DNA from: Candidatus Gastranaerophilales bacterium
Lineage (GTDB): Bacteria > Cyanobacteriota > Vampirovibrionia > Gastranaerophilales > Gastranaerophilaceae
Length of the DNA stretch: 37,692 bases
Assembly: GCA_944324135.1 (NCBI GenBank)
Contig: CALUVE010000020.1
Span: forward strand, 1-37,692
Direction of reading: 5' to 3'
Translations under genes and position numbers: made by a program
Part shown: positions 16,586-24,273 of the stretch, piece by piece
Numbering within the stretch: position 1 is the stretch's first letter
How the letters are laid out: each line of letters opens with the position of its first letter
The notes under the pieces: generated by a model
Database searches by the model: none
What the model was told of the DNA's origin: nothing
What the model saw: only the letters and a program-made list of their open reading frames with translations

Positions 16586-18052
16586 ATGGGAAAGATAAGA
16601 AGTTTTATACAGAATAAACCGGAGCTTGCTTGCTTGACAATCCTCGGTATATTCTGTCTTATATTTTTATTTGCAGGATTGAATTCATACCCGCTTGTTG
16701 ACGTGGATGAAACCAGATACGCTGTTATGGCAAGAGGGCTTATAGGGTCAGGCGATTGGAGCATACTAATGCTGAACGGTACGCCGTTCACGGAAAAACC
16801 CCCGTTATTCTTCTGGATGGCAGCTTTATCTATCAAATATTTAGGCTTTAATGAATTTGCAGTACGTTTTCCGACGGCAATTCTTGCGACATTAATCACT
16901 TTTTTCACATATTATGTCGGAAAAACTATCATTTCCAGAAAATTCGGGATGTACAGTGCTTTGATTTTACTTTCTACTGTATTTTTCCTGATGCTTGCGC
17001 ACGTTGCTATTCTGGATATGACGTTTACTGTATTTTTGACAGCTGCAATTTATTGCGGTTTTTTGACAAGTTTTTGTAAAGAGGAACATAAAAAATTATA
17101 CTGGCTGGGATTTTATGTTTCAATGGGTTTGGCTTTTCTTGCAAAGGGGCTGCTTGCTCTGGTGATTCCTGTTGCTGTTATCGGGCTTTACAGACTTGTT
17201 AGCGGTGGTGTTAAGGAAATTTTTAGACCGCTGAATATTATTCTGGGATTTATTGTATTTCTGGCAATAATTTTGCCGTGGCATATTCATATGTATCAGG
17301 TTTACGGATACAGATTTATTTATGATTATTTTATTCTTCATCATTTTGAAAGACTGGTGAATGCTGAAGAGCTTGGAAAAACAAGACCGTTTTTCTATTT
17401 TGTACCGGTGTTTCTGGTTGGATTTTTGCCGTGGTCTGTACCGTTTGTTATTTTTCTGGTCAAAAAATTCAAACGTTTTGTGAGGAGAATTGAGACTAAA
17501 ACTCTCCATTTTACGTTTGATACGAATGAGAGAAAATTAATTTTGTTCTCGGCAATATATTTTATTCTGGTATTTTTGCTGTTCAGTGTGGCAAGCGGAA
17601 AACTGCCGACATATATTCTGCCGGTATTTCCTGCAGCATCAATGCTTACGGCTCTATTTTTCTACAAAAAGCCGATGGATTATTTCACAGCAAGTATTAT
17701 AGTTGCACTTCTTGCCAATTTCATAATGGTAGGGATTGTATTCGATAAAATTTATTCAGGCGGAATGGATGAGCTTGTAGAATACGCGGAAATGGCGCAG
17801 GAGGACAACAAAAAGCTTGTAACTTTTGATATGCCGGTTAAGCCGAGTGTCCTGATTAATTACAGAGAAAAGGTGGATTTCATAACCCAGCGCGACTTTG
17901 AGGAACTGGATGAAAAGCTTGATTTTGATAATGATTGTTATGTAATTATGAAAAATAAACACATGAAAGATGACGATTACAAAAACGAACTGATGAAACA
18001 TTTGATTAAAATCAAATCAGGCGACAAGTATACAATCTACGCAGAACCTTAA
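16586..18052 (+). CDS. ArnT/PMT-family (GT83/GT39-like) membrane glycosyltransferase
   Basis: This is a multi-pass membrane enzyme of the GT-C fold that transfers a sugar from a polyprenyl-phosphate carrier to a periplasmic acceptor such as lipid A. Evidence: a first transmembrane helix (about 15-33), then the first periplasmic loop with LVDVDETRYA (D39, D41, E42) and FTEKPPLFFW, the conserved region of ArnT/PMT proteins. About ten or more further hydrophobic segments and a soluble C-terminal tail follow. At 488 residues it is a little shorter than E. coli ArnT. It lies 7 nt after the GtrB-like gene. The acceptor could be lipid A, another glycolipid or protein; sequence alone does not decide. 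Confidence 0.85.
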   Translation: MGKIRSFIQNKPELACLTILGIFCLIFLFAGLNSYPLVDVDETRYAVMARGLIGSGDWSILMLNGTPFTEKPPLFFWMAALSIKYLGFNEFAVRFPTAILATLITFFTYYVGKTIISRKFGMYSALILLSTVFFLMLAHVAILDMTFTVFLTAAIYCGFLTSFCKEEHKKLYWLGFYVSMGLAFLAKGLLALVIPVAVIGLYRLVSGGVKEIFRPLNIILGFIVFLAIILPWHIHMYQVYGYRFIYDYFILHHFERLVNAEELGKTRPFFYFVPVFLVGFLPWSVPFVIFLVKKFKRFVRRIETKTLHFTFDTNERKLILFSAIYFILVFLLFSVASGKLPTYILPVFPAASMLTALFFYKKPMDYFTASIIVALLANFIMVGIVFDKIYSGGMDELVEYAEMAQEDNKKLVTFDMPVKPSVLINYREKVDFITQRDFEELDEKLDFDNDCYVIMKNKHMKDDDYKNELMKHLIKIKSGDKYTIYAEP

Positions 18053-18064
18053 AGGGTGTGCGTT

Positions 18065-18084
18065 GTCGGATTAGTAAATCCGAC
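18065..18084. repeat. GGATT-N4-AATCC hairpin repeat after the ArnT-like gene
   Basis: The 8-bp perfect stem GTCGGATT / AATCCGAC with a 4-nt loop lies just past the ArnT-like stop. The same core (GGATT-N4-AATCC) forms the hairpin at 36804-36831, also just after a gene end. Confidence 0.55.
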
Positions 18085-18109
18085 CTACATTACTAAATAT
18101 AAAAAACTC

Positions 18110-18171
18110 GTCATACTGAGCGTCAGCGAAGTATCTAAAAAAGATTCTTCGGGCATAGCCCTCAGAATGAC
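18110..18171. repeat. MITE-like palindromic element, copy 2
   Basis: It is a near-identical copy of 563-629: GTCATACTGAG at the left, CTCAGAATGAC at the right, with the inner pair CGAAGTATCT / AGATTCTTCG. The centre is shorter (AAAA instead of about ten bases). It lies between two convergent operons. Confidence 0.78.
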
Positions 18172-18201
18172 GGATTTTTTAATAATTTGTTATATTCCAT
18201 C

Positions 18202-18240
18202 AAAAAGGAGGCAATTTATAAATTTTGCCTCCTTTTTTTA
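18202..18240. terminator. Bidirectional terminator between convergent operons
   Basis: The 13-bp stem AAAAAGGAGGCAA / TTGCCTCCTTTTT has A runs on one side and T runs on the other, so it can terminate both the plus-strand ArnT-like operon and the minus-strand glycan operon that ends at 18254. Confidence 0.88.
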
Positions 18241-18253
18241 TAAATCAAAATAT

Positions 18254-19201
18254 TTAGACTTTTGCGAGATGGTGATTTTTAAAATCTTCGTAAGCGATTT
18301 TCAAACCGTCTTTCATATTAGTTTTTGCGCTCCAGCCGAGAGCTTTCATCCTTGATACATCCATTAATTTGAGCGGAGTACCGTCAGGTTTTGATGTATC
18401 ATATACAAGTTCGCCCTCATAGCCGACAGTTTCTTTTACAAGGTTAGCGATTTCTGAAATCGGCATATCAAAGCCTGAACCTATATTGATAAATTCTCCG
18501 ATATCTTTGGCGTCTTTGTTTTCCATAAGGAAAACAACAGCGTTTGCAAGGTCATCGGAGAAGAGGAATTCTCTTCTTGGTGTGCCTGTACCCCAGACCG
18601 TAACTTCTTTCAATCCCTGTTCTTTTGCTTCGTGGAAACGGCGTATCAGCATCGGGACAACGTGAGCATTTTGCGGGTGGTAATTGTCGTTCAGTCCGTA
18701 CAAATTGCAAGGCATAACAGACATATAATTTGTTCCGTATTCGCGGTTATATGCGTTGCAGAGTTTTATCCCGATAATTTTTGCGAGAGCATACCCCTCA
18801 TTTGTTTTTTCCAGATATCCGGAAAGAAGATGATCTTCTTTCATAGGCTGCGGAGTTTCGCGGGGGTAGATGCAGCTTGATCCAAGAAACAGTAATTTTT
18901 TCACGTCGTTTTTGTAAGAATTTTCGATTATATTATTTTGGATTTTCAAATTCTCCAGCATAAATTCAACGGGATAAGTATTGTTTCCGTAGATACCTCC
19001 GACTTTTGCCGCTGCAAGTATAACCCAGTCAGGTTTTTCTTGTTGGAAAAACTCTGCGACCGCGTCACTGTCTGTCAAATCCAGTTCGCTATGGGTTCTG
19101 CAAACAATATTTGTATAACCTTTTCTTTCAAATTCTCTTTTTATAGCACTTCCGACCAGTCCTCTATGTCCGGCTATGTAAATTTTAATATTTTTATCCA
19201 T
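18254..19201 (-). CDS. fcl: GDP-L-fucose synthase
   Basis: This is the final step of GDP-L-fucose synthesis: epimerisation and NADPH-dependent reduction of GDP-4-keto-6-deoxy-mannose in the cytoplasm. It is a short-chain dehydrogenase/reductase-fold protein. The Rossmann motif is GHRGLVG (G11, G14, G17), with LGSSCIYP in the active site and the catalytic Y137-x3-K141 (YALAK). Family-specific stretches AAAKVGGIYGNN, PCNLYGLNDNYHP and NAHVVPMLIRRFHEA are present. The length of 315 matches the family. It follows gmd by 2 nt and is the last gene of the minus-strand glycan operon, ahead of the strong terminator. Confidence 0.96.
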   Translation of the reverse strand: MDKNIKIYIAGHRGLVGSAIKREFERKGYTNIVCRTHSELDLTDSDAVAEFFQQEKPDWVILAAAKVGGIYGNNTYPVEFMLENLKIQNNIIENSYKNDVKKLLFLGSSCIYPRETPQPMKEDHLLSGYLEKTNEGYALAKIIGIKLCNAYNREYGTNYMSVMPCNLYGLNDNYHPQNAHVVPMLIRRFHEAKEQGLKEVTVWGTGTPRREFLFSDDLANAVVFLMENKDAKDIGEFINIGSGFDMPISEIANLVKETVGYEGELVYDTSKPDGTPLKLMDVSRMKALGWSAKTNMKDGLKIAYEDFKNHHLAKV

Positions 19202-19203
19202 TT

Positions 19204-20289
19204 TTATACCTCTTGCGGAATAAGTACTTTATATCCCTTTTCTCTTAAAACTTTTTCTTTTTTAGCAAGTTCTAAATCCTCAGCAACCATTTCTTTGACT
19301 AACTGTTCCAGATTATATTTAGGCTGCCAGCCGAGTTCGCGTCTTGCTTTTGCGCTGTTTCCAAGCAGCAGGTCAACTTCTGCCGGTCGAAAATATCTCG
19401 GGTCTACTTCTATAAGCACTTTGCCTGTTGCTTTGTCAATACCTTTTTCGTCAACTCCTGTGCCTGTGAATTCAATATCAATCCCGAGTTCTTTGAAAGT
19501 CATTTTGCAGAAATCTCTGATAGAAGTTGTCACGCCTGTTGCAAGTACATAGTCCTGAGGTTTGTCCTGCTGCAGGATTCTCCACATCCCCTCAACATAA
19601 TCTTTTGCGTGTCCCCAGTCACGTTTGGCGTCGAGGTTGCCGAGATACAATTTATCCTGCAAGCCTACTTTGATTTTAGTTGCAGCCATTGTAATTTTTC
19701 TTGTTACAAAAGTTTCTCCGCGGCGTGGAGATTCGTGGTTGAACAGAATTCCGTTTGCCGCAAACATACCAAAGCTTTCTCTATAGTTTACGCAAATCCA
19801 GTAGGCGTATAATTTTGCAACTGCATAAGGTGAGCGCGGATAAAACGGTGTGGTTTCACTTTGTATAGGTTCTTGTATAAGTCCGAAAAGTTCTGATGTG
19901 GAGGCTTGATAGAATTTTGTTTTCTTTTCAAAATTATTCATCCTGATAGCTTCCAGCAGTCTCAAAGTTCCGAGCGCATCACAGTCTGCAGTGTATTCAG
20001 GGCAATCCCAGGAAACTTTTACGTGAGATTGCGCCGCAAGGTTATAAATTTCATCCGGTTCAATGTCGTGTACAAGCCTTATCAGGTTTGAAGAATCTGA
20101 CAAATCTCCGTAGTGCAGTTTGAAATTTGAAGTTTCGTGGATATCCTGATACAGGTGGTCAATTCTTGATGTATTGAAAGAAGATGCTCTTCTTTTCATC
20201 CCGTGGACTTCATACCCTTTTTCGAGCAGAAGTTCAGCAAGATAACTTCCATCCTGTCCTGTAATCCCTGTGATTAACGCTTTTTTCAT
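19204..20289 (-). CDS. gmd: GDP-mannose 4,6-dehydratase
   Basis: It converts GDP-D-mannose to GDP-4-keto-6-deoxy-D-mannose, the first committed step to GDP-L-fucose, in the cytoplasm. The extended-SDR Rossmann motif is [14 protein letters not shown] (G8, G11, G14). [16 protein letters not shown] is the Gmd-typical NADP-binding region. STSELFG and Y155-x3-K159 (SPYAVAK) form the catalytic site, and [14 protein letters not shown] is the hallmark Gmd segment. The 361 residues are a full-length enzyme. An AGGAG ribosome site precedes the ATG. The pairing with fcl makes the pathway assignment firm. Confidence 0.97.
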   Translation of the reverse strand: MKKALITGITGQDGSYLAELLLEKGYEVHGMKRRASSFNTSRIDHLYQDIHETSNFKLHYGDLSDSSNLIRLVHDIEPDEIYNLAAQSHVKVSWDCPEYTADCDALGTLRLLEAIRMNNFEKKTKFYQASTSELFGLIQEPIQSETTPFYPRSPYAVAKLYAYWICVNYRESFGMFAANGILFNHESPRRGETFVTRKITMAATKIKVGLQDKLYLGNLDAKRDWGHAKDYVEGMWRILQQDKPQDYVLATGVTTSIRDFCKMTFKELGIDIEFTGTGVDEKGIDKATGKVLIEVDPRYFRPAEVDLLLGNSAKARRELGWQPKYNLEQLVKEMVAEDLELAKKEKVLREKGYKVLIPQEV

Positions 20290-20325
20290 TTTTATTTCTC
20301 CTGTTTAATATTATGTCAGTTTATG

Positions 20326-21291
20326 TTACCAGTAGCAGCCGCCTTCGACTTTTTCAGCGCCTTTGGGTTTTTCTGTTTCCAGCGGTCTTGTCCAGTGTTC
20401 GTTGATTAATTTCCCAATAGAATTATCATATTTATTTTCCCAGCGTTTGCCTGTGATTCCGAACAAAATCTGAGTAGCACCTCCCATATGTACAGCTTTT
20501 TTGCCAAGCATTTTGCAGTGATGAGCAAGGAATATTCCGTACGCGCCTGCTCCTATTATTGCTATATCAAAATCAATAGCATCAATTTGTTTTTTCATAG
20601 CATCCAGCGCATCAAACCAGTTTTCATACGGCAGGTTGTCTTTGTTATCAGCGATACTTTGAACCGGTTTCATAGTAATCAATTCGAAATCCGGCAGTGT
20701 GTCTTTATTTTCAAATAGCAATTTGTGTTTTTGATACTGTTTTTTTATAGATTCTTCAAACGGGTGAATGACCAGAACTTTTTTGTTTTCTAAAGCTTTT
20801 GACCACGGAAGTTTGCAATCAACAGGATTGATGCTGTCAAGAGTTACCAATCTGGCTTTTTCCGGCAAAAAGCTATTGCAAATCTCATCTTCTCCCTTTA
20901 AGTTCCATACTCCAAGTGCATCAATATCTTTAATAAGTGATAAAAATTCACTTGCAAATCTTGATAAATGGTAGTCATCACTCGGAAAAAATCCTGCGTT
21001 TAGAGACATTTGGGTTACGGTTTTCTTATCAAAGTGGAATTTTTTATTTCCGTGTTTTAAAAAATGATAAACGGTTCTAAGTTCAACGCCTCCGAATCTG
21101 CAGATTAGAGCAGGAGCGTCATTTTGAAGCAAATCATAGATAATTGCCTGGGCATCTTGATTTGCATATATATGTCTGATACCGTAATTATTACGTTTAT
21201 TTTTATCAATAATATATTTTTTTCTGATTGTGTGTCTTATTTTTTTTGACGGAATAAAACAAGTTATTAAGTTAACAAAAAATTTCATCAT
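20326..21291 (-). CDS. Putative GT-D fold glycosyltransferase-like protein
   Basis: It is probably a polysaccharide-locus glycosyltransferase. RFGGVELRTV (residues ~65-75) resembles the R-F-G-x-x-E motif of GT-D fold (DUF1792-type) transferases. The C-terminal half carries AIIGAGAYGIFLAHH and KKAVHMGGATQILFGITG, a signature I associate with a family found in capsule and O-antigen loci. The N-terminus is basic with no clear signal peptide. At 321 residues it is plausible as a single domain. The ATG directly abuts the stop codon of the preceding gene (21292), implying translational coupling. The precise donor and acceptor are unknown. Confidence 0.65.
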   Translation of the reverse strand: MMKFFVNLITCFIPSKKIRHTIRKKYIIDKNKRNNYGIRHIYANQDAQAIIYDLLQNDAPALICRFGGVELRTVYHFLKHGNKKFHFDKKTVTQMSLNAGFFPSDDYHLSRFASEFLSLIKDIDALGVWNLKGEDEICNSFLPEKARLVTLDSINPVDCKLPWSKALENKKVLVIHPFEESIKKQYQKHKLLFENKDTLPDFELITMKPVQSIADNKDNLPYENWFDALDAMKKQIDAIDFDIAIIGAGAYGIFLAHHCKMLGKKAVHMGGATQILFGITGKRWENKYDNSIGKLINEHWTRPLETEKPKGAEKVEGGCYW

Positions 21292-22266
21292 TTATTTTCT
21301 CTTTTTCTTATTTATACCTATTACCTGTCTGATAATCGTAGAGCTTTCACCATTATAGTTCAGAGTTACAAGTTCGGCAAAAAATCTCAAGATAAATTTA
21401 AACATAAAACTTTGGATTCTATAAAAATGTTTGAAAATTAAATCGTCGTATTTGCGGTTGTAAACTATTTTATCTGGCAGATTTATGTTTTCTATTTCAA
21501 AATTCTGCTGGCTTGAAAGTAATTTACTTTTCTTTTTGCCTCTATAGTGAGTTCCATCAAATCCGGTGTTTTTTATAAGATTTTTGCAAGGATACAGGCA
21601 AACTCCACCGTGCTCCATAATATTCAAAGCCCACTGATAATCCCAGCTTTTTAATTTATTATTGTTATTTCTGTATAATATTCTCAGCCAGTATATTTGC
21701 CAGCTAATTTTATCAAAGGTGTTACGAATATTTTGTATATTATAATTATTCAAATCTGAATTAAAATATTTCCATCTGTCAGCCCATGTAGCCCAGCCCC
21801 AGCAGAGCATACATTTTGACGTATAGACAATGTCTGTATTGTCGGAAAGATGTATATTTTTTGAATTTGAACCGCCTATATGCCATATGTGTTTGTCATT
21901 TTTGTATTTATCCAGCGCCATTTCGCAATATTTGAAAAAACTCTGTGAAGGTAAACAGTCATCTTCTAAAATTATTCCGTCAGTTTCATTTTCAAAAAAG
22001 GTGCTGATTGCTTTGGAAATATTAATGTTACATCCCAAATTTTTTTCTCTGAAAAGAGTTTTGACTTCGCAATCCCAGTCGATGTTTTCCAGAATCCATT
22101 TACGGATGTTTTCTACAATTGCTTTTTCGTTTTCAACATTTTCTCTGGCACCGTCGCTTGCTATATATAACCTTGGCGGCTTCGCGAGGCGTATCTGCTC
22201 AAATACCTTTTGCGCAGTGTCAAATCTGTTGAATACTATAAACAAAACAGGTTTATTCATCTGCAA
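21292..22266 (-). CDS. GT-A (GT2-like/HlpA-type) glycosyltransferase
   Basis: It is a cytoplasmic glycosyltransferase of the nucleotide-diphospho-sugar transferase fold. KPVLFIVFNRFDTAQKVFE starts the GT-A domain. The metal-binding acidic motif is LEDDCLPSQSFF, followed by HIGGSN, CWGWATWADRW and SWDYQWALNI, all recurrent in the family of O-antigen-locus transferases sometimes called HlpA-like. Length is 324 residues. It overlaps the preceding GT9 gene by 10 bp and abuts the following gene, so it is firmly in the operon. Sugar specificity is not evident. Confidence 0.82.
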   Translation of the reverse strand: MQMNKPVLFIVFNRFDTAQKVFEQIRLAKPPRLYIASDGARENVENEKAIVENIRKWILENIDWDCEVKTLFREKNLGCNINISKAISTFFENETDGIILEDDCLPSQSFFKYCEMALDKYKNDKHIWHIGGSNSKNIHLSDNTDIVYTSKCMLCWGWATWADRWKYFNSDLNNYNIQNIRNTFDKISWQIYWLRILYRNNNNKLKSWDYQWALNIMEHGGVCLYPCKNLIKNTGFDGTHYRGKKKSKLLSSQQNFEIENINLPDKIVYNRKYDDLIFKHFYRIQSFMFKFILRFFAELVTLNYNGESSTIIRQVIGINKKKRK

Positions 22267-23264
22267 TTTACCTCTATAACTTTTTTATCTGTAAGTTCAG
22301 TTAGATTTTCGTATATTTTTTCTGCACTTATGTGTTTGTCTGTTTGATTAACCAAAAGTCTGTTGTATTTCAAATCAGCAGGCCCCCATTTGCTGTACAG
22401 GTGGCTGAAAAATAATGAAACAACAGGAGTTTTCAACGCTATTGCCAGATGCTGGCATGATGTATCTACAGAGACAAATTTTGAACATTTATCTATCAGT
22501 GCTGCGGTTTCGCCGTATTTAGTTTTGCCGGTCAGGTCTGTAAATTCTGTTTTGCACAGCTCTTTCAGTCTTGATGCAAAATCCGAAACGTCAGAACCGC
22601 CTGTTATTACAATTTTATAATCGCCTTTTTTGTTCACAAGGTCAATAAATTCAGCAGCATCTTCAGCCGGCATTGTTTTTATTTTCTGACCGCAGGCAGG
22701 GCAGAAACCCAAAAGTTTTTTATCCTGCAGGTTATGCTCTTTTAAAATTTCAGTTATTCTTGTTTCATCTTCTTTTGTATAAGAAAAAGACGGCTCAATA
22801 TTTTCTTTGTACAGCCCTAAAGGTTTGAGGCAGCGTGCGTAATATTCTGCTACATAAACATCGTTTTTTTCTTCTTTTGTGAACGGAATTGACCCTGTCA
22901 AAAGCGGTGTTCTGAAATTGCAGCGTCTCCCGATTCTTCTTTTTGCCCCTGTCATAAAAGCAAGATGTGCACTGCGAAATGATGTATCAAGGATTACAAT
23001 TGTGTCGAATTTTCCCTGGTTGGCAAGCGCAAATTTCCAGATTTCAAACAACCCTTTCAATCCTTTTTTGCTGCGGTCAAACAAATAACGGTTTGCAATC
23101 TCCGGTATTCCGTAGGAGGCTGTAACCCCTGCAGGAATAGTTATTATGGATAGCGGATTATCTGGATATGCTTTTTTCAGAGTTCTGAATACTCCGGACG
23201 AATTGATTACGTCACCCAGCGGCCCGAGTATCATCACTGCTATTTCTTTGTTTTTATTTACCAT
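22257..23264 (-). CDS. GT9 (heptosyltransferase-like) glycosyltransferase
   Basis: It has a GT-B fold and resembles LPS heptosyltransferases that use ADP-heptose. MILGPLGDVINSSGVFRTLKKAYP is the N-terminal GT9 signature region. GFCPACGQKIKTMPAEDAAEF and DLTGKTKYGETAALIDKCS precede the C-terminal donor-site VSVDTSCQHLAIALKTPVVSLFF. A CPAC pair in the middle is unusual but may be incidental. Length of 335 residues is normal. The gene is first after the repeat-filled gap at 23265-23602 and has its own candidate promoter. It points to assembly of an LPS-like glycan. ADP-heptose as donor is likely but not proven, since GT9 includes other specificities. Confidence 0.88.
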   Translation of the reverse strand: MVNKNKEIAVMILGPLGDVINSSGVFRTLKKAYPDNPLSIITIPAGVTASYGIPEIANRYLFDRSKKGLKGLFEIWKFALANQGKFDTIVILDTSFRSAHLAFMTGAKRRIGRRCNFRTPLLTGSIPFTKEEKNDVYVAEYYARCLKPLGLYKENIEPSFSYTKEDETRITEILKEHNLQDKKLLGFCPACGQKIKTMPAEDAAEFIDLVNKKGDYKIVITGGSDVSDFASRLKELCKTEFTDLTGKTKYGETAALIDKCSKFVSVDTSCQHLAIALKTPVVSLFFSHLYSKWGPADLKYNRLLVNQTDKHISAEKIYENLTELTDKKVIEVNCR

Positions 23265-23289
23265 TAAGCCTTAATTCCCCTCTACCTAC

Positions 23290-23317
23290 AGTATAAACCA
23301 GATAAAAACGTTGTTAA
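23290..23317 (-). promoter_or_regulatory. Candidate internal promoter of the glycan operon
   Basis: On the minus strand, TTAACA (23312-23317), 16 bp, TATACT (23290-23295), 25 nt ahead of the GT9 start. It would let the GT9-to-fcl half be transcribed apart from the fucosyltransferase half. Confidence 0.55.
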
Positions 23318-23368
23318 ATATAATTCCACGCCGGTTTAATAAAAGTTTACACCGGAAACTTCCTTATT

Positions 23369-23523
23369 CTGATGCAAACATGATGTTCTCCAGAAACCCC
23401 TCACCCGAATTTCTAAAACTCGCATTCGCTCGTTAAGAAATTCTCCCTCTCCCGCAAGGGGCGAGGGGAGTATTTTACGTTCCTCCCCACTCCGTGGGGG
23501 AGCAAACATGATGTTTGCATCAG
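23369..23523. repeat. 155-bp element with 19-bp terminal inverted repeats
   Basis: The left end CTGATGCAAACATGATGTT is matched by the inverse of the right end (18 of 19 bases). The right end also forms the perfect inner palindrome GCAAACAT-g-ATGTTTGC. The interior holds two G/C-rich hairpins and no gene. It looks like a non-autonomous mobile or folded repeat. Target-site duplications were not evident. Confidence 0.65.
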
Positions 23524-23559
23524 TAATATGTTCATTTCCCCGCAGGGACTTAGTTTTAC

Positions 23560-23585
23560 GTCATTCTGAGCGCAGCGAAGAATCT
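23560..23585. repeat. MITE-like element, half copy 3
   Basis: It carries only the left half of the element at 563 and 18110 (GTCATTCTGAG, then CGCAGCGAAGAATCT); the inverted right half is missing. It lies just past the 3' end of the acetyltransferase gene. Unlike copies 1 and 2 it has the T that pairs perfectly with the other end. Confidence 0.65.
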
Positions 23586-23602
23586 CATGGCTCGGAACAT
23601 AA

Positions 23603-24151
23603 TTATAGCCCTGCAATGATTTTTTTTGCCTCTTCCGGCGGAAAATTCCAGTATTCGGATTGTAGAATTCTTTCAATTTTTTCTTTGTCAAATCTATACT
23701 TAAGTATTCTTGCCGGACAGCCGCCGACTACGGCAAAATCCGGTACATCTTTATTCACAAAAGAATTAGCTCCGATTACTGCTCCATTCCCGATTGTCAC
23801 ACCGCGGCGGATTACTGCTCCAACTCCTATCCAAACATCATTTTTGATTATACAATCCTTGCGGGTTAGAAATTTGTATCCGCCGTGTTTTGCAAGATAT
23901 CCCGAGGTTGAAATATCATTGATATCGTGTTCGCCTAAACCAATTCTGACATGTGAACCAATGGAGCAATATCTTCCGATTTTTGCTTTTGTTATATCAG
24001 TGCATTTGTTAATGAATGTGTAATCGCCTATTTCTGTATTAGAGTCAATGTCGGCGCTCGGGTGAACACTTATTTTTTTATCAAACGCATAAAATCTGAC
24101 GGGTTTGCCGCGCAATTTGTCGATAATTTTCTGGACAATACGTATTTTCAT
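23603..24151 (-). CDS. Hexapeptide-repeat O-acetyltransferase
   Basis: This is a left-handed beta-helix acyltransferase of the XAT/CatB/WbbJ type, predicted to acetylate a sugar of the surface glycan from acetyl-CoA. The N-terminal half has imperfect hexapeptides (SVHPSADIDSNTEIGDYTFI, CSIGSHVRIG), then an acceptor loop GEHDINDIST whose His is the likely catalytic residue. The C-terminal coils WIGVGAVIRRGVTIGNGAV and GANSFVNKDVPDFAVVGG bind CoA. GCPARILKYRF is the typical closing motif. The 182-residue length fits. Its ATG overlaps the stop of the upstream small ORF in an ATGA junction, indicating translational coupling. Confidence 0.9.
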   Translation of the reverse strand: MKIRIVQKIIDKLRGKPVRFYAFDKKISVHPSADIDSNTEIGDYTFINKCTDITKAKIGRYCSIGSHVRIGLGEHDINDISTSGYLAKHGGYKFLTRKDCIIKNDVWIGVGAVIRRGVTIGNGAVIGANSFVNKDVPDFAVVGGCPARILKYRFDKEKIERILQSEYWNFPPEEAKKIIAGL

Positions 24152-24273
24152 AACACATCACTCCCAAAACAGTGATGCTGGTGAAACCGTATTTTACTTG
24201 AGTGCCCCCCTGTGAGAAAATCAAACCAGGAGCGGATTTTGCCGTTGACGTTTTCAGCAACTGTTACTTTCAT
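24148..24273 (-). CDS. Small ORF coupled between GT11 and acetyltransferase (41 aa)
   Basis: This short ORF is held in place by its junctions. AGGAGGA lies in the last codons of the GT11 gene. The GT11 stop TAG is followed immediately by this ATG, and its TGA overlaps the acetyltransferase ATG as ATGA. The product begins MKVTVAENVNGKIRSW and ends in a His-rich HQHHCFGSDVL; no transmembrane segment is seen. The first ~22 residues (ending FDFLTGG) look like an ordinary protein N-terminus, so it could be a remnant of a larger deleted gene whose frame happens to close here. Alternatively it is a genuine small protein or a coupling leader. No family is recognised. Confidence 0.55.
   Translation of the reverse strand: MKVTVAENVNGKIRSWFDFLTGGHSSKIRFHQHHCFGSDVL

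Larger units (their letters stand above)
23318..23602. other. Repeat-filled gap inside the glycan operon
   Basis: This stretch holds no supportable gene. It contains a 155-bp element with terminal inverted repeats (23369-23523), GC-rich hairpins such as CCCTCTCCCGCAAGGGGCGAGG near 23448 (shortened here) and CTCCCCACTCCGTGGGGGAG near 23483, and a half copy of the GTCATTCTGAG element. The open frame on the minus strand at 23413-23691 merely translates these. Confidence 0.65.

Noticed and set aside
23413-23691. Open frame of 92 residues on the minus strand
   Set aside because: It is made of dispersed repeat sequence and overlaps the end of the acetyltransferase gene in another frame.
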